Source of the DNA: Eulemur rufifrons
Taxonomy: Eukaryota; Chordata; Mammalia; Primates; Lemuridae
Direction of reading: 5' to 3'
Assembly (NCBI RefSeq): GCF_041146395.1
Contig: NC_090995.1
Location: forward strand, 12,626,501-12,690,500
DNA: 64,000 nucleotides
Shown here: piece after piece, positions 10,721 to 24,439 of the stretch
Layout of the letters: each line of letters starts with the position of its first letter
Position numbering within the stretch: the stretch's first letter is position 1
Position numbers and translations under genes: made by a program
The notes under the pieces: generated by a model
The model's input: the letters and a program-made list of their open reading frames with translations, nothing else
Database searches by the model: none
What the model was told of the DNA's origin: nothing

Positions 10721-12425
10721 TAGGAGTTCATGTCTTCCATCAATTATTGAACATTCCTGGCCATTATCTCTCTCTGAATGTGGAAAAATATGGAAGGAGC
10801 CAAATCATGACCACGGAACAGAGCATCTTTCCATTTAGCCTTCAAGATCACGATTCGTTAACATTTGACAGTATCCAGGCTATAACCGTTTGAAGACTCG
10901 AGACAAGAGAAAACAGGCAATTCAAAGTTCAGCCACTGAGATGAGTCACAACTGTGATTTGCAATTCCATGCTGTATCAAATCAAGGAACTCTTAAAGAC
11001 TAGATAGCACATACCATCCGGCATTTCAGCTGAAGGGTAAGGAGGGAACAAGGTGAGAAGGCAAATGATATGTTCATTGATGGATTCATCCATTTATTTA
11101 TCAAATGTTGATTCATTATTTTCTGAGTGCTAGGCAATGATTTCGACTTTTGAGAATCGGAAATTAATACTTATGTCCCATTTTTCACTAGAGCCTGAAT
11201 CAGCTGACCCAGTATTTACCATTAACAAAAGAAAAAGCTACAATTTTTTTTTTTTTTTTTTTTTTTTTTTGCTCAATCATTCTTGGACTTTTATTAAGGG
11301 CCTATTAGAAAATCTCTTTCTGTATATTTCAGTACATTTGTGCATCATACATATATCTCCATACACCGTGGCCTGCAGTATCGGGAGATTGGCTTTAAAC
11401 GACCCGACTTATTCAAGCTAGGCTGTTTTATTTATAAAGTGGAACTCTATGTGGGGTAGTGAAAATATCATCTTTGGAAGAATGCCTCTTCACACCTTCC
11501 CGAGGGTCAGTCTCTTTAATGAGGGGCTCATTGACCTCGCAGGGTTTCTCTAGGGAGCAATCTTGAAAATTTCCCAGCTAAGGGAAAAATCTGAAATTTT
11601 AGACGTTATCACTAATGAATGTGAAAACTAATGGGAGTTTCATTGTTTTAATTCCGTGTCCAGGGAATAAGCTGGATGGTCATAAAGAGAAAGTAGGATT
11701 GAATTTGAATTAAAAAGTTGTGTGTTATTTTGTAGAGTAATGCAAAAAGTTCAACTTTGAACGTGTTTGTGGGATGAAAGGGGAAGTGTTGGAGAAAGAG
11801 CTTCTGAAAGCAAATATTCATTAGTCCTGAGCACTCTCTGTTTTTCTAATCTAATGAAAATACATGGCGAAGGACGCCGCGTTAGGAGAAAATCAGTATG
11901 AATGCAAATCTCAATTCAAGCAGAGAAAGTCGGCACATCAGAATTTTGTTCTGAAATCTTAATTGCTAAAAGTTAAACCTGTCATTACTTTCTCTAATGC
12001 ACTTTGCAAAAAACAAACACACGAACAAACTCATGCCACCCTTCTCCAAGATTCTGATATGACTAAGTGGACGATCATATGCCTCAGCTGAAGACCATGG
12101 GCTATAATTTGTAGGTCTCCACCAGACAAAAAAGTTTGGTGAAACCTTATTTTTTCTTGGATTTTTAATCATAAAAGCAATAGCCTTACTCTTTTCCCAT
12201 ATATCTTAGCACATTATTTAAAATCGTTTGTATCAAGTGACACATACGCTTCCCCAGGGATTCTGACACGCCCTTTGTGGCAGTGAATCTTCAAAGATAT
12301 TCTCCAATGAGCAAAGCTTCCAGGTATTGACAACTTTGTTTAGTTCCTTCCCACACTGAAACACTTGGGCAGGCAGGGGGCTCACAAGTATTTGTTTCTG
12401 GAAGCCCAGAATTACCACGTAAGAA
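10721..12425. other. Non-coding stretch with a 27-T run
   Basis: No clear repeat except a pure T run at 11244-11270 and a possible short L2/MIR tail near 11085-11125. The 94-codon frame at 11137-11421 runs through the T tract as polyphenylalanine and is not credible. Confidence 0.45.
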
Positions 12426-12429
12426 GTCT

Positions 12430-12715
12430 AGCTACCTTGCTGGAGAAGTCACATGAAAAGGAGAGGCCCTGCGGTAACATGGAATGGGGACAGGGAGGAA
12501 ATCTCAGCTGTCCCAGTGTCCCAACTTTAGCCGTAGTAACAATATAGTCACAACCCGTCACAGTCTTATGTGAGCGACCCCGAATAGACCAGAAGAACAG
12601 CCCCACTGAGTCCAGTTAAACCTTAAACCATGAAAGATAATATAATCATTGCTGCTTTAAGCTGTTAAGTTTCAGAGTGATTTTTTATGCAGCAATAGGG
12701 AACCAGAAATGGCCC
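12430..12715 (+). mobile_element. MLT1-type MaLR LTR, 3' part
   Basis: 'gagaagtcacatgaaaagg', 'gaggccctgcggtaacatgg', 'gtgagcgaccccgaatag', 'taagctgttaagtttcag' and 'atgcagcaatagggaac' occur in MLT1-like LTR order, ending at the expected LTR 3' terminus. It is a non-coding LTR remnant of a MaLR element. Confidence 0.75.
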
Positions 12716-13364
12716 CCAATGGGCACTGTTTCTCCTACTTGCCCTCTTCTTTCCCCATTTCTACTGAATGTCACTTACACAATGAGATTTGGGGGCAGGA
12801 ATGAGGATGAAGGGCATACTGACAGAAAAGTCATTCTAGTAAAACAAAATTTTAACTATCATACTTAAAGGCATTTTACATTAAAGAGCCAACATGACAA
12901 TTCTACTTCCAACTTCGTATTTCTATAAACATTTACGTCTGTATCTATAACCTTATATCTCAAGGTGAGGAAAGGAATCAGAGAAACTGAATACCCAGCC
13001 TTAGAGATAAAGTCGTAAACAAATGGAATTGCTTCTGGGTCTTTGTCCTCAGATGCTAAATTTTATCCTTCTTTTGCGTTCTTTCTTCATCAGTTTCTGA
13101 AGAAGAAATGGCACAGGACCTATGAAGCTTGAGTTTAACCCTGAAGCCTTAAAACAGCACTTATGCTAACCCTAACTGATGTGATAAACCCAAAGATTTA
13201 ACTAACTCTCATCACCTTTAGATTGTGGCCAAATGCTATTGGACATTAATAATTGTTTGCTATAAACTAATTATAGGAACAAATAAATCCCATTCTTGAC
13301 TTATCTTTTCTTTAGCATTCTTTTTCTTCTTTTGAAAATCTTCAGCTTACATGATGAAGTAGAC
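12716..13364. other. Non-coding stretch, no feature recognised
   Basis: AT-moderate unique-looking sequence with no supported gene or repeat. Confidence 0.4.
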
Positions 13365-13510
13365 ATTTAAAGGAGTCCTGAGTTCTGGTTCAGTAGCTAT
13401 GTGACCTTGGCCAAGATACTTAAATCTTCAGATCCCAATATTCTGAGCTTCAAGACAGAGGGATTTTGCTGGTTTATTTCTAATGTCCCTTCTATACCTG
13501 AAATTCCATG
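13365..13510 (+). mobile_element. MIR-family SINE
   Basis: 'agctatgtgaccttggcc', 'aagatacttaaatcttcag' and a tail near 'aatgtcccttctatacctg' follow the MIR core and tail. Confidence 0.65.
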
Positions 13511-13554
13511 TGAAAGACTCCTGGGCATTCATCCTACAAATGTGCGCATGTATG

Positions 13555-13581
13555 CACCATACACACACTCACACTCACACA
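13555..13581. repeat. Short CA/CT-rich microsatellite
   Basis: An impure 'acacacactcacactcacac' tract. Confidence 0.7.
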
Positions 13582-13915
13582 GAGCTATTAAAAAGGAAAA
13601 GGCCTGTTAATCCTATATGTCTAAACAGATAATTCTGACTATTGGATATTTATTGATTAGGAAGTCATCTCACAGTGACTGTGAAAAAGTTTGATATTCT
13701 CAATAACAGAGTCATAAGAGGCTGCCTAAGTTAACAGCTTCATAGCAAAACCACAAGGCATTTTAAGCTAATCTATGCTATAGGCAGGTTAGCATGCTAT
13801 AATGTGTAATTTAACTTAATACAGTCATACCTTTGTTAAAAAGCAACCTTGGATTATGAACTTTTTTGATTTTTAAATTTATCCTATGATACCTCATCCA
13901 AGAAGACAGAAGCCA
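13582..13915. other. Non-coding stretch, no feature recognised
   Basis: Unique-looking AT-rich sequence with no supported feature. Confidence 0.4.
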
Positions 13916-13918
13916 TGA

Positions 13919-13972
13919 TGTTCCTTTCTCATTCTCTTCCTCCTCTTTCCACCCCCTTCCCTCTCTCCCCAG
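13919..13972. repeat. Pyrimidine-rich tract
   Basis: Almost uninterrupted C/T ('ctcttcctcctctttcc' and similar). It lies about 70 bases before the purine-rich tract at 14040-14150. Confidence 0.8.
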
Positions 13973-14039
13973 AAGCAGAAAATCTGTAGTATCGTCCCAT
14001 ATTCTTGTGTGTTGTAGTCTCCCTGACCATCTCTTCTCA

Positions 14040-14150
14040 AGATAGGAAGGATGAAGAGGAAAGAAGGGAGGAAAAAAGAGGAAGAGAGGAGGAAGGCAGG
14101 AAGAAGAGAAAGAAGGAAAGAGAGAAGGCAGGCAGGCGGGTAAGCAATTT
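14040..14150. repeat. Purine-rich (GA/GGAA) low-complexity tract
   Basis: About 110 bases almost entirely A and G on the + strand, with GGAA/GAAG-type units and 'ggcaggcaggcggg' at the end. It is a candidate for triplex or slipped structures. Confidence 0.9.
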
Positions 14151-14993
<843 letters not shown>

Positions 14994-15002
14994 TGGGGTC
15001 GT

Positions 15003-16370
15003 GGGCAAAGGACAGAGGCCTGCGAGCTTTGCAGTAAAGACACACAAACCTCAGTTGTCCTTGGCCATGGTGAGGACAGAATGCCTCGGCCAGCAGTGCC
15101 CTAGCGACAGAGGATCTCACACTGTTCTCCAAATACAAATTGCCCTCCCTGCATTTTGTGCAAAGCCTTTGATGTTGATTTGCAGATGGATCGCCTGGAC
15201 TTTTCCTTTTGCTTATGCAAACAAAGCAAGGCAATTTGGGTTTTCTTGGCAAATACTGTCAGATGTTTTACAGTCAGCCACAAAAAAAAAATAAGTAAAA
15301 TTTTTTCTTGCTCAAAATTCTGCTACTGCTCATAAATTAAAACACATACAAGTATAGACTCACACAAGGTTGTTGTGAGTGAAAAAGGAAAAAAAAAAAA
15401 ACCTAAAGAGCCCGTATCTGTACAAAACATTCTTAAAAAACCAAACTTCATCAATGAATGTTCTCCTGAATTTGTCCCATTGTGGATAAAAAGTCCTGTA
15501 TTCATCATCTATATTCCAAACGCTGGCCCAATTTAAAAGGAGACAAAATATTGTCTATCACTTAAAAACAAACTTCTTCCTAAAATGTTTAATCTGTAAT
15601 TACATAATTGTTATCAATGTTCAAATAAACCCCACCTCAAAATCAAAATCATTCTAACTCTGGTTAGAATAGAAAGTTCCACACCGCTTAGCTTGGAATT
15701 TAAGTATAATTCAAATATCATTGAGGTCACTTTGTATCTTAAGATCTTGATAAAATCGGCTCCTAACCTGTTCTACATCTCTTAGAAAGTTTAACACCCT
15801 CTTCACAGTCAGGGAATTAAGGAAGAAGACAGGGAAATGAAAAGGCTTCTGTTCTCATTGTCCCGTCTGGCTTTGAGATTCTGCTTCTGCCGAATTAGTT
15901 TATGAATTTTCTTGCCTTTCCACAGATGGATTCTCTGTTCCACAGAGCATCACCTCCAACTCGGAACACAATACTTTTGTGTGATTTCATAAACTAGCTC
16001 TCCTTTCTATACAGACAGATGAATAGATAGAAATAGATACCAACAGACATAAAATATTAGACATCTCGTCCCTAAAATACCTTTTGGCTATCCCACCTCA
16101 AGGCAGGTTTCCTCTCTCTTGATTACTCTTCCTTCTCTCACCTCTCCTTCTCACATCCTGCCTCCTAATTGCCCATGGAATTCTACATTTTTATTACTCT
16201 ATTAGGAAGGAAATTTCAGCTACTTCCAGATCTTCCATCACCATTTCATGTGCCAATCTCTACTTAATATGGTCCTGCCAAGGCTGAGGGAGGGAAGGTG
16301 TCCTATTGATCTTTATGTCCCCTGCTCCTGGATCAGGGGACTGTTAAAAGAAGTTGTTAGTGGGGGACCC
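15003..16370. other. Non-coding stretch, no feature recognised
   Basis: Unique-looking sequence with short A runs near 15281 and 15391. Frames such as 15001-15294 show no recognisable protein. Confidence 0.4.
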
Positions 16371-16377
16371 CAAAGAA

Positions 16378-17283
16378 GAATTCTAGAAGAAAAAGTTGGG
16401 AAAATGCTTATAGACATCAGCCTAGGCAAAGAACTTAGGAAGAAGACCCAAAAGCAAGCACAGCGGCAACAAAAATAAATAAATGAGACCTGATCAAATT
16501 AAAAAGCTTCTGCACAGCCAAGGAAACTGTCATTAGAGCAAACAGACAACCTACAGAATGGGAGAAAATATTTGCTTTCTACACATCTGATAAAGGTCTG
16601 ATAACTAGAATCTATACAGAACTTAAGAAAATTAACAAGAAAAAAATCAAACAACCCCATTAAAAAGTGGGCAAAGGACATGAACAGAAACTTTTCAAAA
16701 GAAGACAGAATAATGGCCAGCAAACATATAAAAAAGTGCTCAACATCTCTAATCATTAGGGAAATGCAAATCAAAACCACAACGAGATGTCACTTAACTC
16801 CAGAGAGATGGCTTTTATCAAAAAGTCTCAAAACAACAAATGCTGGTGTGGATGCGGAGAAATAGGAACACTCTTACACTTCTGGTGGGATTGCAAACTA
16901 GTACAAGCTCTGTGGAAAGTAATTTGGAGATATCTCAAAGAACTAAAAATAGAAATACCATTTGATCCAGCAATCCCACCACTAGCCATCTACCCAAAGG
17001 AAAAAAAGTCATTTTATAATAAAGACATTTGCACTCAAATGTTTATGGCAACACAATTCACAATTGGAAAGATATGGAACCAACCCAAGTGCCCATCAAT
17101 GCATGAGTGGATTAATATAATGGGGTATATGTATACCATAGAGTTCTACTCAGCCATAAAGAACAATGGTGAACTAGCACCTCTTATGTTATCCTTGGTG
17201 GCGCTGGAGCCCATTCTTCGAAGTGAAGTATCACAGGAATGGAAAAACAAACACCACATGGACTCATCATTAAATTTACTTTT
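16378..17283 (+). mobile_element. L1 ORF2 3' fragment lacking its 3'UTR and A tail
   Basis: Similarity to L1 ORF2 begins near 'gaattctagaagaaaaag' and runs forward through the C-terminal half. The longest open part, 16787-17383, contains the L1 signatures [34 protein letters not shown] and YSAIK. Frames are broken upstream, at least between 16478 and 16787, so it is a pseudogene copy. Similarity stops near the end of ORF2 at about 17280, with no 3'UTR and no poly(A) tail. That is unusual for target-primed insertion and implies a later deletion or rearrangement. Confidence 0.9.
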
Positions 17284-19950
17284 CTCTCAAAGGCAGCTGG
17301 CCTTCCTGTTCGTTATCCTCATTTTTAACATCTGCCTAGAGAGCTGCAGCAATATTGATGCTAGTATTAGAAGGTTATGTTAAATATTCTATTATTTCTT
17401 TTTGGTTTTCTACCTGTGAAGTTTATCAATATTTCTCCATGGCTATAACTAATTATAGAAAATAATGTTCAAAAAATTCCACCTATAAATCCGGCATATC
17501 TGTGGAGGTAATATCATTATTAAAGTAGGTTTTACTTAAAAGGAATTCCCAGAGGAGTTACATTATGTTGAATTTCCATGGAACATTTGAAATATGATTT
17601 CATTTCTATTTATCCACATATACGTAATTTCTCAAGAATGTGGATGTCACTTGCACACCGTGTGGGCTAACACAGACACACACGTCACACCATATCAATT
17701 CTGAAATTTCTAAAAGGAGAAAACCTGCGGATTTATTTCCTGTAACTACTGGTGTTGCTTCCATAGGAAAGAGCAGAAGATTAATTTTTTGCAGGTATAT
17801 AAAACAAAAAGATAAAAGCAGTTAAAAAACATACATTCAAAGTTACATACTTTGTATTTCACTGCTCTATTTCACTGCCAGAATAATTCGTGTTTCCTCT
17901 TGGAACACACCTTTGATTATTGACTCTGGACACAAACTTCTGCATGTATTCTAAAAAACTATTATTACGAAACATATAAACAGTCTTGGTAAGTATGCAT
18001 ACTGCATCATGGAAAATATTTTCCGTTTTTATTGAGCTTTTCACATTTTTGCTTCGTTGCTAACCTTCATGGCAGAAGGTTGCGCAAACAGTAAGTTCTG
18101 ATCCCTCCACCGGGGTTTTCCTGAATGCATGGACAGAATGCATGGGAAGTGGAAAATTCCCCATTTGGATTATGTTATCTTTCCAGAGAACAGTAAGATT
18201 TCAGAATGGTGTTTTGAATCGATAGGGAGGCTCCTAAGGAAAACCCAAAATGCATGCACATCACTAATCATACTTCTCAGCTTTCTAAAAAGGTGAGAAT
18301 GGGTGACTTCTCACCTCTCCTACTGCTAAAATAAATTTGGAAGTTGCTCTCTGTGCTATTCACAACAACCACGGTCACTCATAAGGAAGATGACAAAGAG
18401 CAAATGAATAACAACAAAGTGTCCCTAATGTGGAAAGATACAGACCATGAACAGGCAGGGAATAATATTTGTTTTATTTCCAGTCGTTTGGAATGATCTA
18501 ACATTTCTAACTTCTGGCTCCACCACTCGGGAGATCATCCAGAACTCTCTGAAATGAAACCCACTGTCATACTTTCCACTGTGGCAGAGTCTCCATATAA
18601 GCACTTTGTGTTGCATTTAAATATATATTGCTTTTAAATTTTAAATGGTGATATGAGTGAGAACACTTGGCAGCAAAGAAATTAGATTGGGAAGTCAAGT
18701 GAGAAAACAAGAGCAGGCAAATGTATTAAAATAGGGCTTTTCATTTGTTGTGTCTCAAATACCCATCTGGAATCCAGAATGAGTCTGCAGGTGCCTGACA
18801 CCCAGTTGGACGTTTTCTTGAATGTTAACATCTTTCAAGATGGTAAGCTGGCAATGCTTTCAAAACATAGTATTTGGGAACAAAGAGGAAAAAATTATGG
18901 ATTCACCAAAAGAAAAACTAAAAATCTCTTTATCTAGATCATGTCCTGGAATTAGACCTAGAGAAGGAAAACAAAGAAAACTCGTATTATTAGTTCTCTG
19001 TCTTACCAAGTTCTTTCCCATAAAATTAAGGTGGAGAACCCACCATCTCTATCTAAAAAAGCAAAAGATCAATCTGTCTTGTTATCACGGAAATATGTAT
19101 AAAGGTGAAAATTATATGTGTGCATATCTATTATATGCAAAGCTGCAAGCTATACTAGATAATGTACGTGTTTTATATAGAGGAACACAAATGCTATGTA
19201 CTCTTTTAGCTTACATATCTCTGTGTGTGTGTGCACTGTCTTTGTAAAACGATATCCAGACTTTTTAAAAGAGATCAAAAGAAAGTAAGCAAAGTAATAA
19301 ACAGACTTAAGAATATAACAGATGGGGAAAATGTGAGGGAAGTGAATATATTTTGCCAAAGAAATGATACTGAGCAGGTCAGGAAATGAAAACATTACCT
19401 AAATACTTATACACTGAGCACAAACACAGGTCAAATCAGGCCCTCCAAGACTCACAGCTTCCACTGAAATCAAATGTCTGCAGCGAGAGTCATGTGCACG
19501 CGTTGGAAGACACAACCAACTCAGTCTTAAACAGCTAATAGGTGAGAAAGAAGTATTTATTTTGGAAAGAAATGGCCAAACAAGTGAGCTTAAGAGGAGG
19601 AAAACTCACTTTTGAAGTAAAAGGGAACCTTTTTCACCGTGAGGAAAAACAGACGCTGAAACAGCTTTTCTGATGAGGTCATCACAGTAAACAGTAGGCG
19701 TGCTTAATGTAAGATTAATTAGGTTGGTAGAAATTCTATGTTGATTCAGTCAGAAGCTCAGTGTAGACACCCAAGATCCTGTTCCATCAAACCACCTCCA
19801 GTGTGATCATATTAATCTCTATTATTAATATATTACAACAACCCTGAGACATCTCTCACTCTGGATACACTTTTTTTTTCTACTTAGGATATATTTACAT
19901 AATCATGGACTTAAAAGAGCATGGAGATAAAATGAGTTTTAAAATGTATT
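17284..19950. other. Long AT-rich non-coding stretch
   Basis: No recognised interspersed repeat or gene. The 141-codon frame at 18822-19247 overlaps another frame on the opposite strand and shows no domain; its composition (Leu, Cys and Tyr runs late) looks like chance translation. Confidence 0.4.
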
Positions 19951-20774
19951 TTTTTTTATTGAATGGATCTCAGGACGTTAATGGATGAACGGGGTCCTTT
20001 CAACACAAGAACTCAACCCAATGCAAGAATGTCCTCAGCCTTGAGGAGAAAACTTCCCTTCTGAAAACCAGAGCAGACTGAAGGTCCGTCTGTGTTACTG
20101 TTATTGGCTCCAGACCCTTGGGAGGGGGCAAGAATTCCAGATGAACCTACTCTAAAAGCTGGTTTCCATTTGGGTACCTAAAAAGTAGTCAACAATCATC
20201 GTCACTTTACATTTCCTGTAGTTGATGAGATAAGAAAATTCCCTGAAGATCTTAGCAGATCTTCTGACTAAAGATCCAGAGTTTTGCCTCCCTAATCAGA
20301 GGAGAAGCATATTGTTGAATTCATTGACATTTTCATTTCATACATTTAGCATGCAATATCCTCTCCAAATAGATATGATAGAATCTATCGCTTTTACAAT
20401 GGGTGATGGTAGGCAGCGTAATTTTTTTTTTCCTAATGCAAGGGAATGTGAAAAATAACTGTGCCAAGAATGAATTATTTGAATTTAACACACAAGCTGC
20501 AGCTGGTCACTAAAACCCATTTGTGACTTGTCAAAGAAACGTGCAGAATCACAGAATCATTTTCCCAGTTGTGGCCGCCTGTTCGTGTGTGTAGAAGTTG
20601 AACATTTCTGATTGGATTTATGAAAGAGAAAGACTTCTTCAAGAAACTCCTTTTAGCACTCAAAATTTGAACATCTGAAACCATAACGCTTACATGTATG
20701 CATCACTTCTCGTTCACATTCCAAACTGCTTCTACAAGTTTCAAGCTACCGGTATAGTGACATGAACCAAATTG

Positions 20775-20845
20775 AAGAGATGAGGAAATTGGGATTGTAG
20801 CAAATTTCCTCAAGATTGTTTAGTCAGCCTGATATAGTCCCAGGA
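20775..20845 (-). mobile_element. Possible MIR remnant
   Basis: 'gagatgaggaaattggg' is followed by 'tcctcaagattgtttagtca'. This resembles the reversed MIR tail ('gatgaggaaactgag ... ttgcccaaggtca'), but it is short and diverged. Confidence 0.35.
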
Positions 20846-21194
20846 AAATTAAGACTCAAGCGTCTTTGTTTCTCCTGAAACACAATGAACACAACGTTTA
20901 CAGACTTAGGATACTGCAAGACCCACATACTCCTTACCCACTAGCCAGATATCTACCAACCCAGTCTGCACCTAGAGCCTTTCATTTCAGCTGTGACCAC
21001 TTTGCCGGTGTCACAGCCTACATGGGTTCCCTTATGTACTTTCCTCCCCTGCTACACTTAACCTTCACTCTTTTACCCTGAGGTAGCTAGAAGTCATTAT
21101 ATCGTACCTACTGGCTTCACTGGGAATCGTGTCATCTGACATTGGCTACTACTCAGCAATATTTTCCTCATCTTCAGGATAAGGATGGTAGTTC

Positions 21195-21275
21195 AGAACA
21201 GCTGAGTCAGAATCATCAAGAGTTAGACCCAGGTGATTCTGATTGTGTACCACGGTGAGAACGAGTCTTAAGCAA
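21195..21275 (+). mobile_element. Possible MER5-type hAT-Charlie remnant
   Basis: 'gtcagaatcatc' and 'cccaggtgattctgattg', with the terminal-like 'cacggtgagaacgag', match the 3' end layout of MER5 elements. It is short, so confidence is limited. Confidence 0.4.
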
Positions 21276-21954
21276 TTCCCTTTGATAGCCATTCCAAGCC
21301 TGTTCTACTCTTCTTACATGTCCAGTCCAATTTAATGCTTCTGACAACATGCAGTACCATACTTTACCCATAGTAGAAACTCAAGAATTTCCTACATGGG
21401 TAAATGGAAGGATAGATCGACAAATTAATAATATCATAGAGCTTTGTTAAATTTTACCAGTAAACACATTTATATTCAGATATCGATTACTCTTACAAGC
21501 AGCCATAAACTAGCAACTTACAGGTATGTTTTGTTTGTCTCTTGAAATGTTGGCCCAAATGGTATTTTTTGATATTTGAACTCATTGACAACATTTAAAC
21601 ATTGAGAGATTTCACACAAAAATTTGCATTTTCTGCTTTTTTTGGGGAAAAAGCATGAAGATTTGGCAATGCTGAGTTCAGATACCAGTATGGCAGCCTT
21701 CAGCTAGAGCAGGCTGGGTTGCCCATTTCCACAGGGAATGCCCTTTCCAGTTTAATCATAGTCCTCTTTTTTTCCTGCTCCTTCTTCAATACCAAGGCTG
21801 AGTGCCATCTGCCATTTGTCATCAAGCCCATGATTCTGTTTTTCCTTTAACTAGCGACTTCACTTTTTAATTATCTGCGTGGTTCACAAGAGAATTTGAT
21901 TTTGATCTGATTTATAAAATAAAACACACAGATTGAAGACTTAACATTCTACTC

Positions 21955-22065
21955 TCACCTTGATTCCAACTAGCTTTGTAATCTTAGCCAAGTCATTTGA
22001 TTTTTCTTTGACAATTTGTTCATCTTTAAAAGGAGGAGGCTAGACTTTATCAATAGCTCCCAAAC
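21955..22065 (+). mobile_element. MIR-family SINE
   Basis: 'tagctttgtaatcttagcc', 'aagtcatttgatttttc' and 'catctttaaaaggaggagg' follow the MIR core and tail. Confidence 0.65.
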
Positions 22066-22147
22066 ATTAGTCACAATCCCTTTGGTGCCACAAAACTAAT
22101 AACAGGGATCTGGGGAACATTGGGATTATCCTCAAAACCTAATGGGA

Positions 22148-22477
22148 GGCCGGGCGCGGTGGCTCACGCCTGTAATCCTAGCACTCTGGGAGGCCGAGGT
22201 GGGCGGATCGTTTGAGCTCAGGAGTTCGAGACCAGCCTGAGCAAGAGCGAGACCCCATCTCTACTAAAAATAGAAAGAAATTATATGGACAGCTAAAAAT
22301 ATATATAGAAAAAATTAGCCGGGCATGGTGGCGCATGCCTGTAGTCCCAGCTACTCGGGAGGCTGAGACAGGAGGATCCCTTGAGCTCAGGAGTTTGAGG
22401 TTGCTGTGAGCTAGGCTGACGCCACGGCACTCACTCTAGCCTGGGCAACAGAGTGAGACTCTGTCTCAAAAAAAAAA
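22148..22477 (+). mobile_element. Young Alu (strepsirrhine type)
   Basis: The 320-bp body (22148-22467) is identical to the copy at 14595-14914 except at two bases: C/T in 'ccc(a)(c/t)ctc' near 22259 and G/C in 'gatc(g/c)ctt' near 22378. The A tail is short. A perfect 14-bp duplication 'aaaacctaatggga' lies at 22134-22147 and 22478-22491. It is the last Alu in the window. Confidence 0.98.
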
Positions 22478-22491
22478 AAAACCTAATGGGA

Positions 22492-24439
22492 ATTTTATAT
22501 TCCCCAAATGGCTGTTTATAGCAACTCAGAATTATAGCAATTGATCATTATTAGGCATGGCTATTATTAACAAAAATGGGAACAAAAGAAATTGGTTTTT
22601 AACAAATGCAGTTTTCTGGGTTATTTTTCAAAACATGGATCCCATAGAAGTCTTTGACAGGGAAGAGTTGAAGACTACCATTAGCATTCATTCTTAGAGG
22701 AATAAATTCTGGGTAAGCATTGATTTTCCCTTTTCAGTCTTTTGTCTATATGGGGAAAATTGAAATAGTACTTATTTTTTTCCCCTTTCTCAGTGTTAGC
22801 TTTTCTAACCTTTTTGCTCTCATTTTTTTTTTCCTGTAATGGCTGTTTCATAAGCAATTAGCATATTCTCATGTGCAGAGCATGGAGGATCAAATGAGAT
22901 GATTTAGCTGAAGGCCCTTGAACATTACAAAGTGTGGTAAATGCAAGGGACAATAATTACTGCTATTGGCAACCGTCTCAACAAGGAAAGGTGGTAGATA
23001 TGCCAAATCTTCTTACTCAGAATTGTCCTCTAGTTCTTATTCCATTACAGCTTTGATGTTCCAAAGAGAAACTCTTAAGAGTATCTGCAAGGATCTGCTA
23101 GGCAGGAGCTTTCAGTGTCCACAAAGAGAGTCTAGTAGAATTAGTTAAAAGTACACACCCATCTGGAAGGTGGGCACAGAAGGGTGTGACTGAGTAGCTC
23201 CAAACTGAAGTCAAACTGAAGTCAACACATTTGCTTGGAAAAAAGGGCAGGGGGAGGTTCAACACCCCTTTCTAATGCCCTTTCCCACATTCTTCTACAT
23301 CGGGTCTGCTATTGGGAGATGTCGGGAAAGGGATGCCATTGATGATAGCAAGGGCTGATGGGATTCTGCATCGTAGAGGGCAGCATCTGCCTTTCTTTCC
23401 AGTCCTCAAAGCCATTCTCTGCATTACGCCCGAGTACAACCTTCTAATACTGCTCCTTCCTGACACTGGCTGGTTTTCTTGCCGGAGAGTCCGTTGGACT
23501 TGCTTCAGCTTGATGTCATCTACTAATTAAGGAAACATTCCCTGAATCTGAACCCTGAGGCAACAGCAGACATGACACTTGCTAGACCTTTCAATGTAGC
23601 CAAGTGAAAACTGGAAAAAGCACTTGGGAGGGGGACTTGCTGGGGAAGAGAGTAAGGCAGACTTTCCAAGAGGCCCTGTGGTGGGACCGGTGAGCTCAGG
23701 GAGCCTATCAAATGCAAAAAAAAAAAAAAAAACCCCAAAAACATTATTTCACTGATGTTACCATTGGCAACACTAAAGAAAAAAATACATCTCTGGCTCA
23801 TCAGTCAACATCATTTCTGACACAGAACAAATCTTCCTATGGATTGTTAAGAATCTGGCTGATTTTTAATGGAAGCTGAAATGAGATATGAAGTAAGTAA
23901 AATTAAAGACTCTTAAGCCAGTCCCTAGGCTCCCGTAGAGAAAAAAGCCCAAAGCAAACTTCATATGAGTGGTGACTAAAGCTTCTTTCTCCATGCAGTG
24001 CACGCTAGAAGACAGAAATATCTTTGGAGAGTCTCATGAAATTAGTTCTTAAGAGATTTTTTTCATCCACTGTGTTAGAAATATGCATCTCTCAGATCTG
24101 GAAATACTGGCTCTGCTACTATTTAGATATGTGGTGGGTTCTTTTGTTTATTTGCTTGCTTGTTTTTGAGCCACTTACTCTTGCTTTTTCATTTGCAACA
24201 AACAAATCTATCTGGGCTATGTTATATTCTGTCCATTAGGTTCTACCTTATTTCTCATCAGAAGGAGTCATCCGGTGTGCTGTGTTGAGAAGGATTCTGA
24301 AACTGCAACCAAGACTGCATGAATGATTGTAGCAATCTATTAGCAATGTCTGTCATGGGCGAAGCATGGGAAGAAGGAAATAATGGCAGGTATATTTCAT
24401 CTTTTGAATAAATGACCTAAAATTTCTTTGAATTCTAAA
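22492..24439. other. Non-coding stretch with a possible MIR fragment and an A run
   Basis: A partial MIR 3' part is possible at 22885-22955 ('caaatgagatgatttagc'). There is a 17-A run at 23717-23733 and a short direct repeat 'aaactgaagtc' near 23203-23224. No gene is supported. Confidence 0.4.

Larger units (their letters stand above)
19951..21950. other. Non-coding stretch with weak MIR and MER5-like remnants
   Basis: Apart from the two weak remnants at 20775-20845 and 21195-21275, no feature is recognised. Short T runs lie at 19949-19957 and 20422-20431. Confidence 0.4.

Noticed and set aside
16787..17383. 198-codon frame, the longest in the window, as a host gene
   Set aside because: Most of it is the L1 ORF2 C-terminus and the frame continues past the end of L1 similarity into unrelated DNA.
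18822..19247. 141-codon frame as a gene
   Set aside because: No recognisable domain; an opposite-strand frame overlaps it and the region is AT-rich without exon signals.
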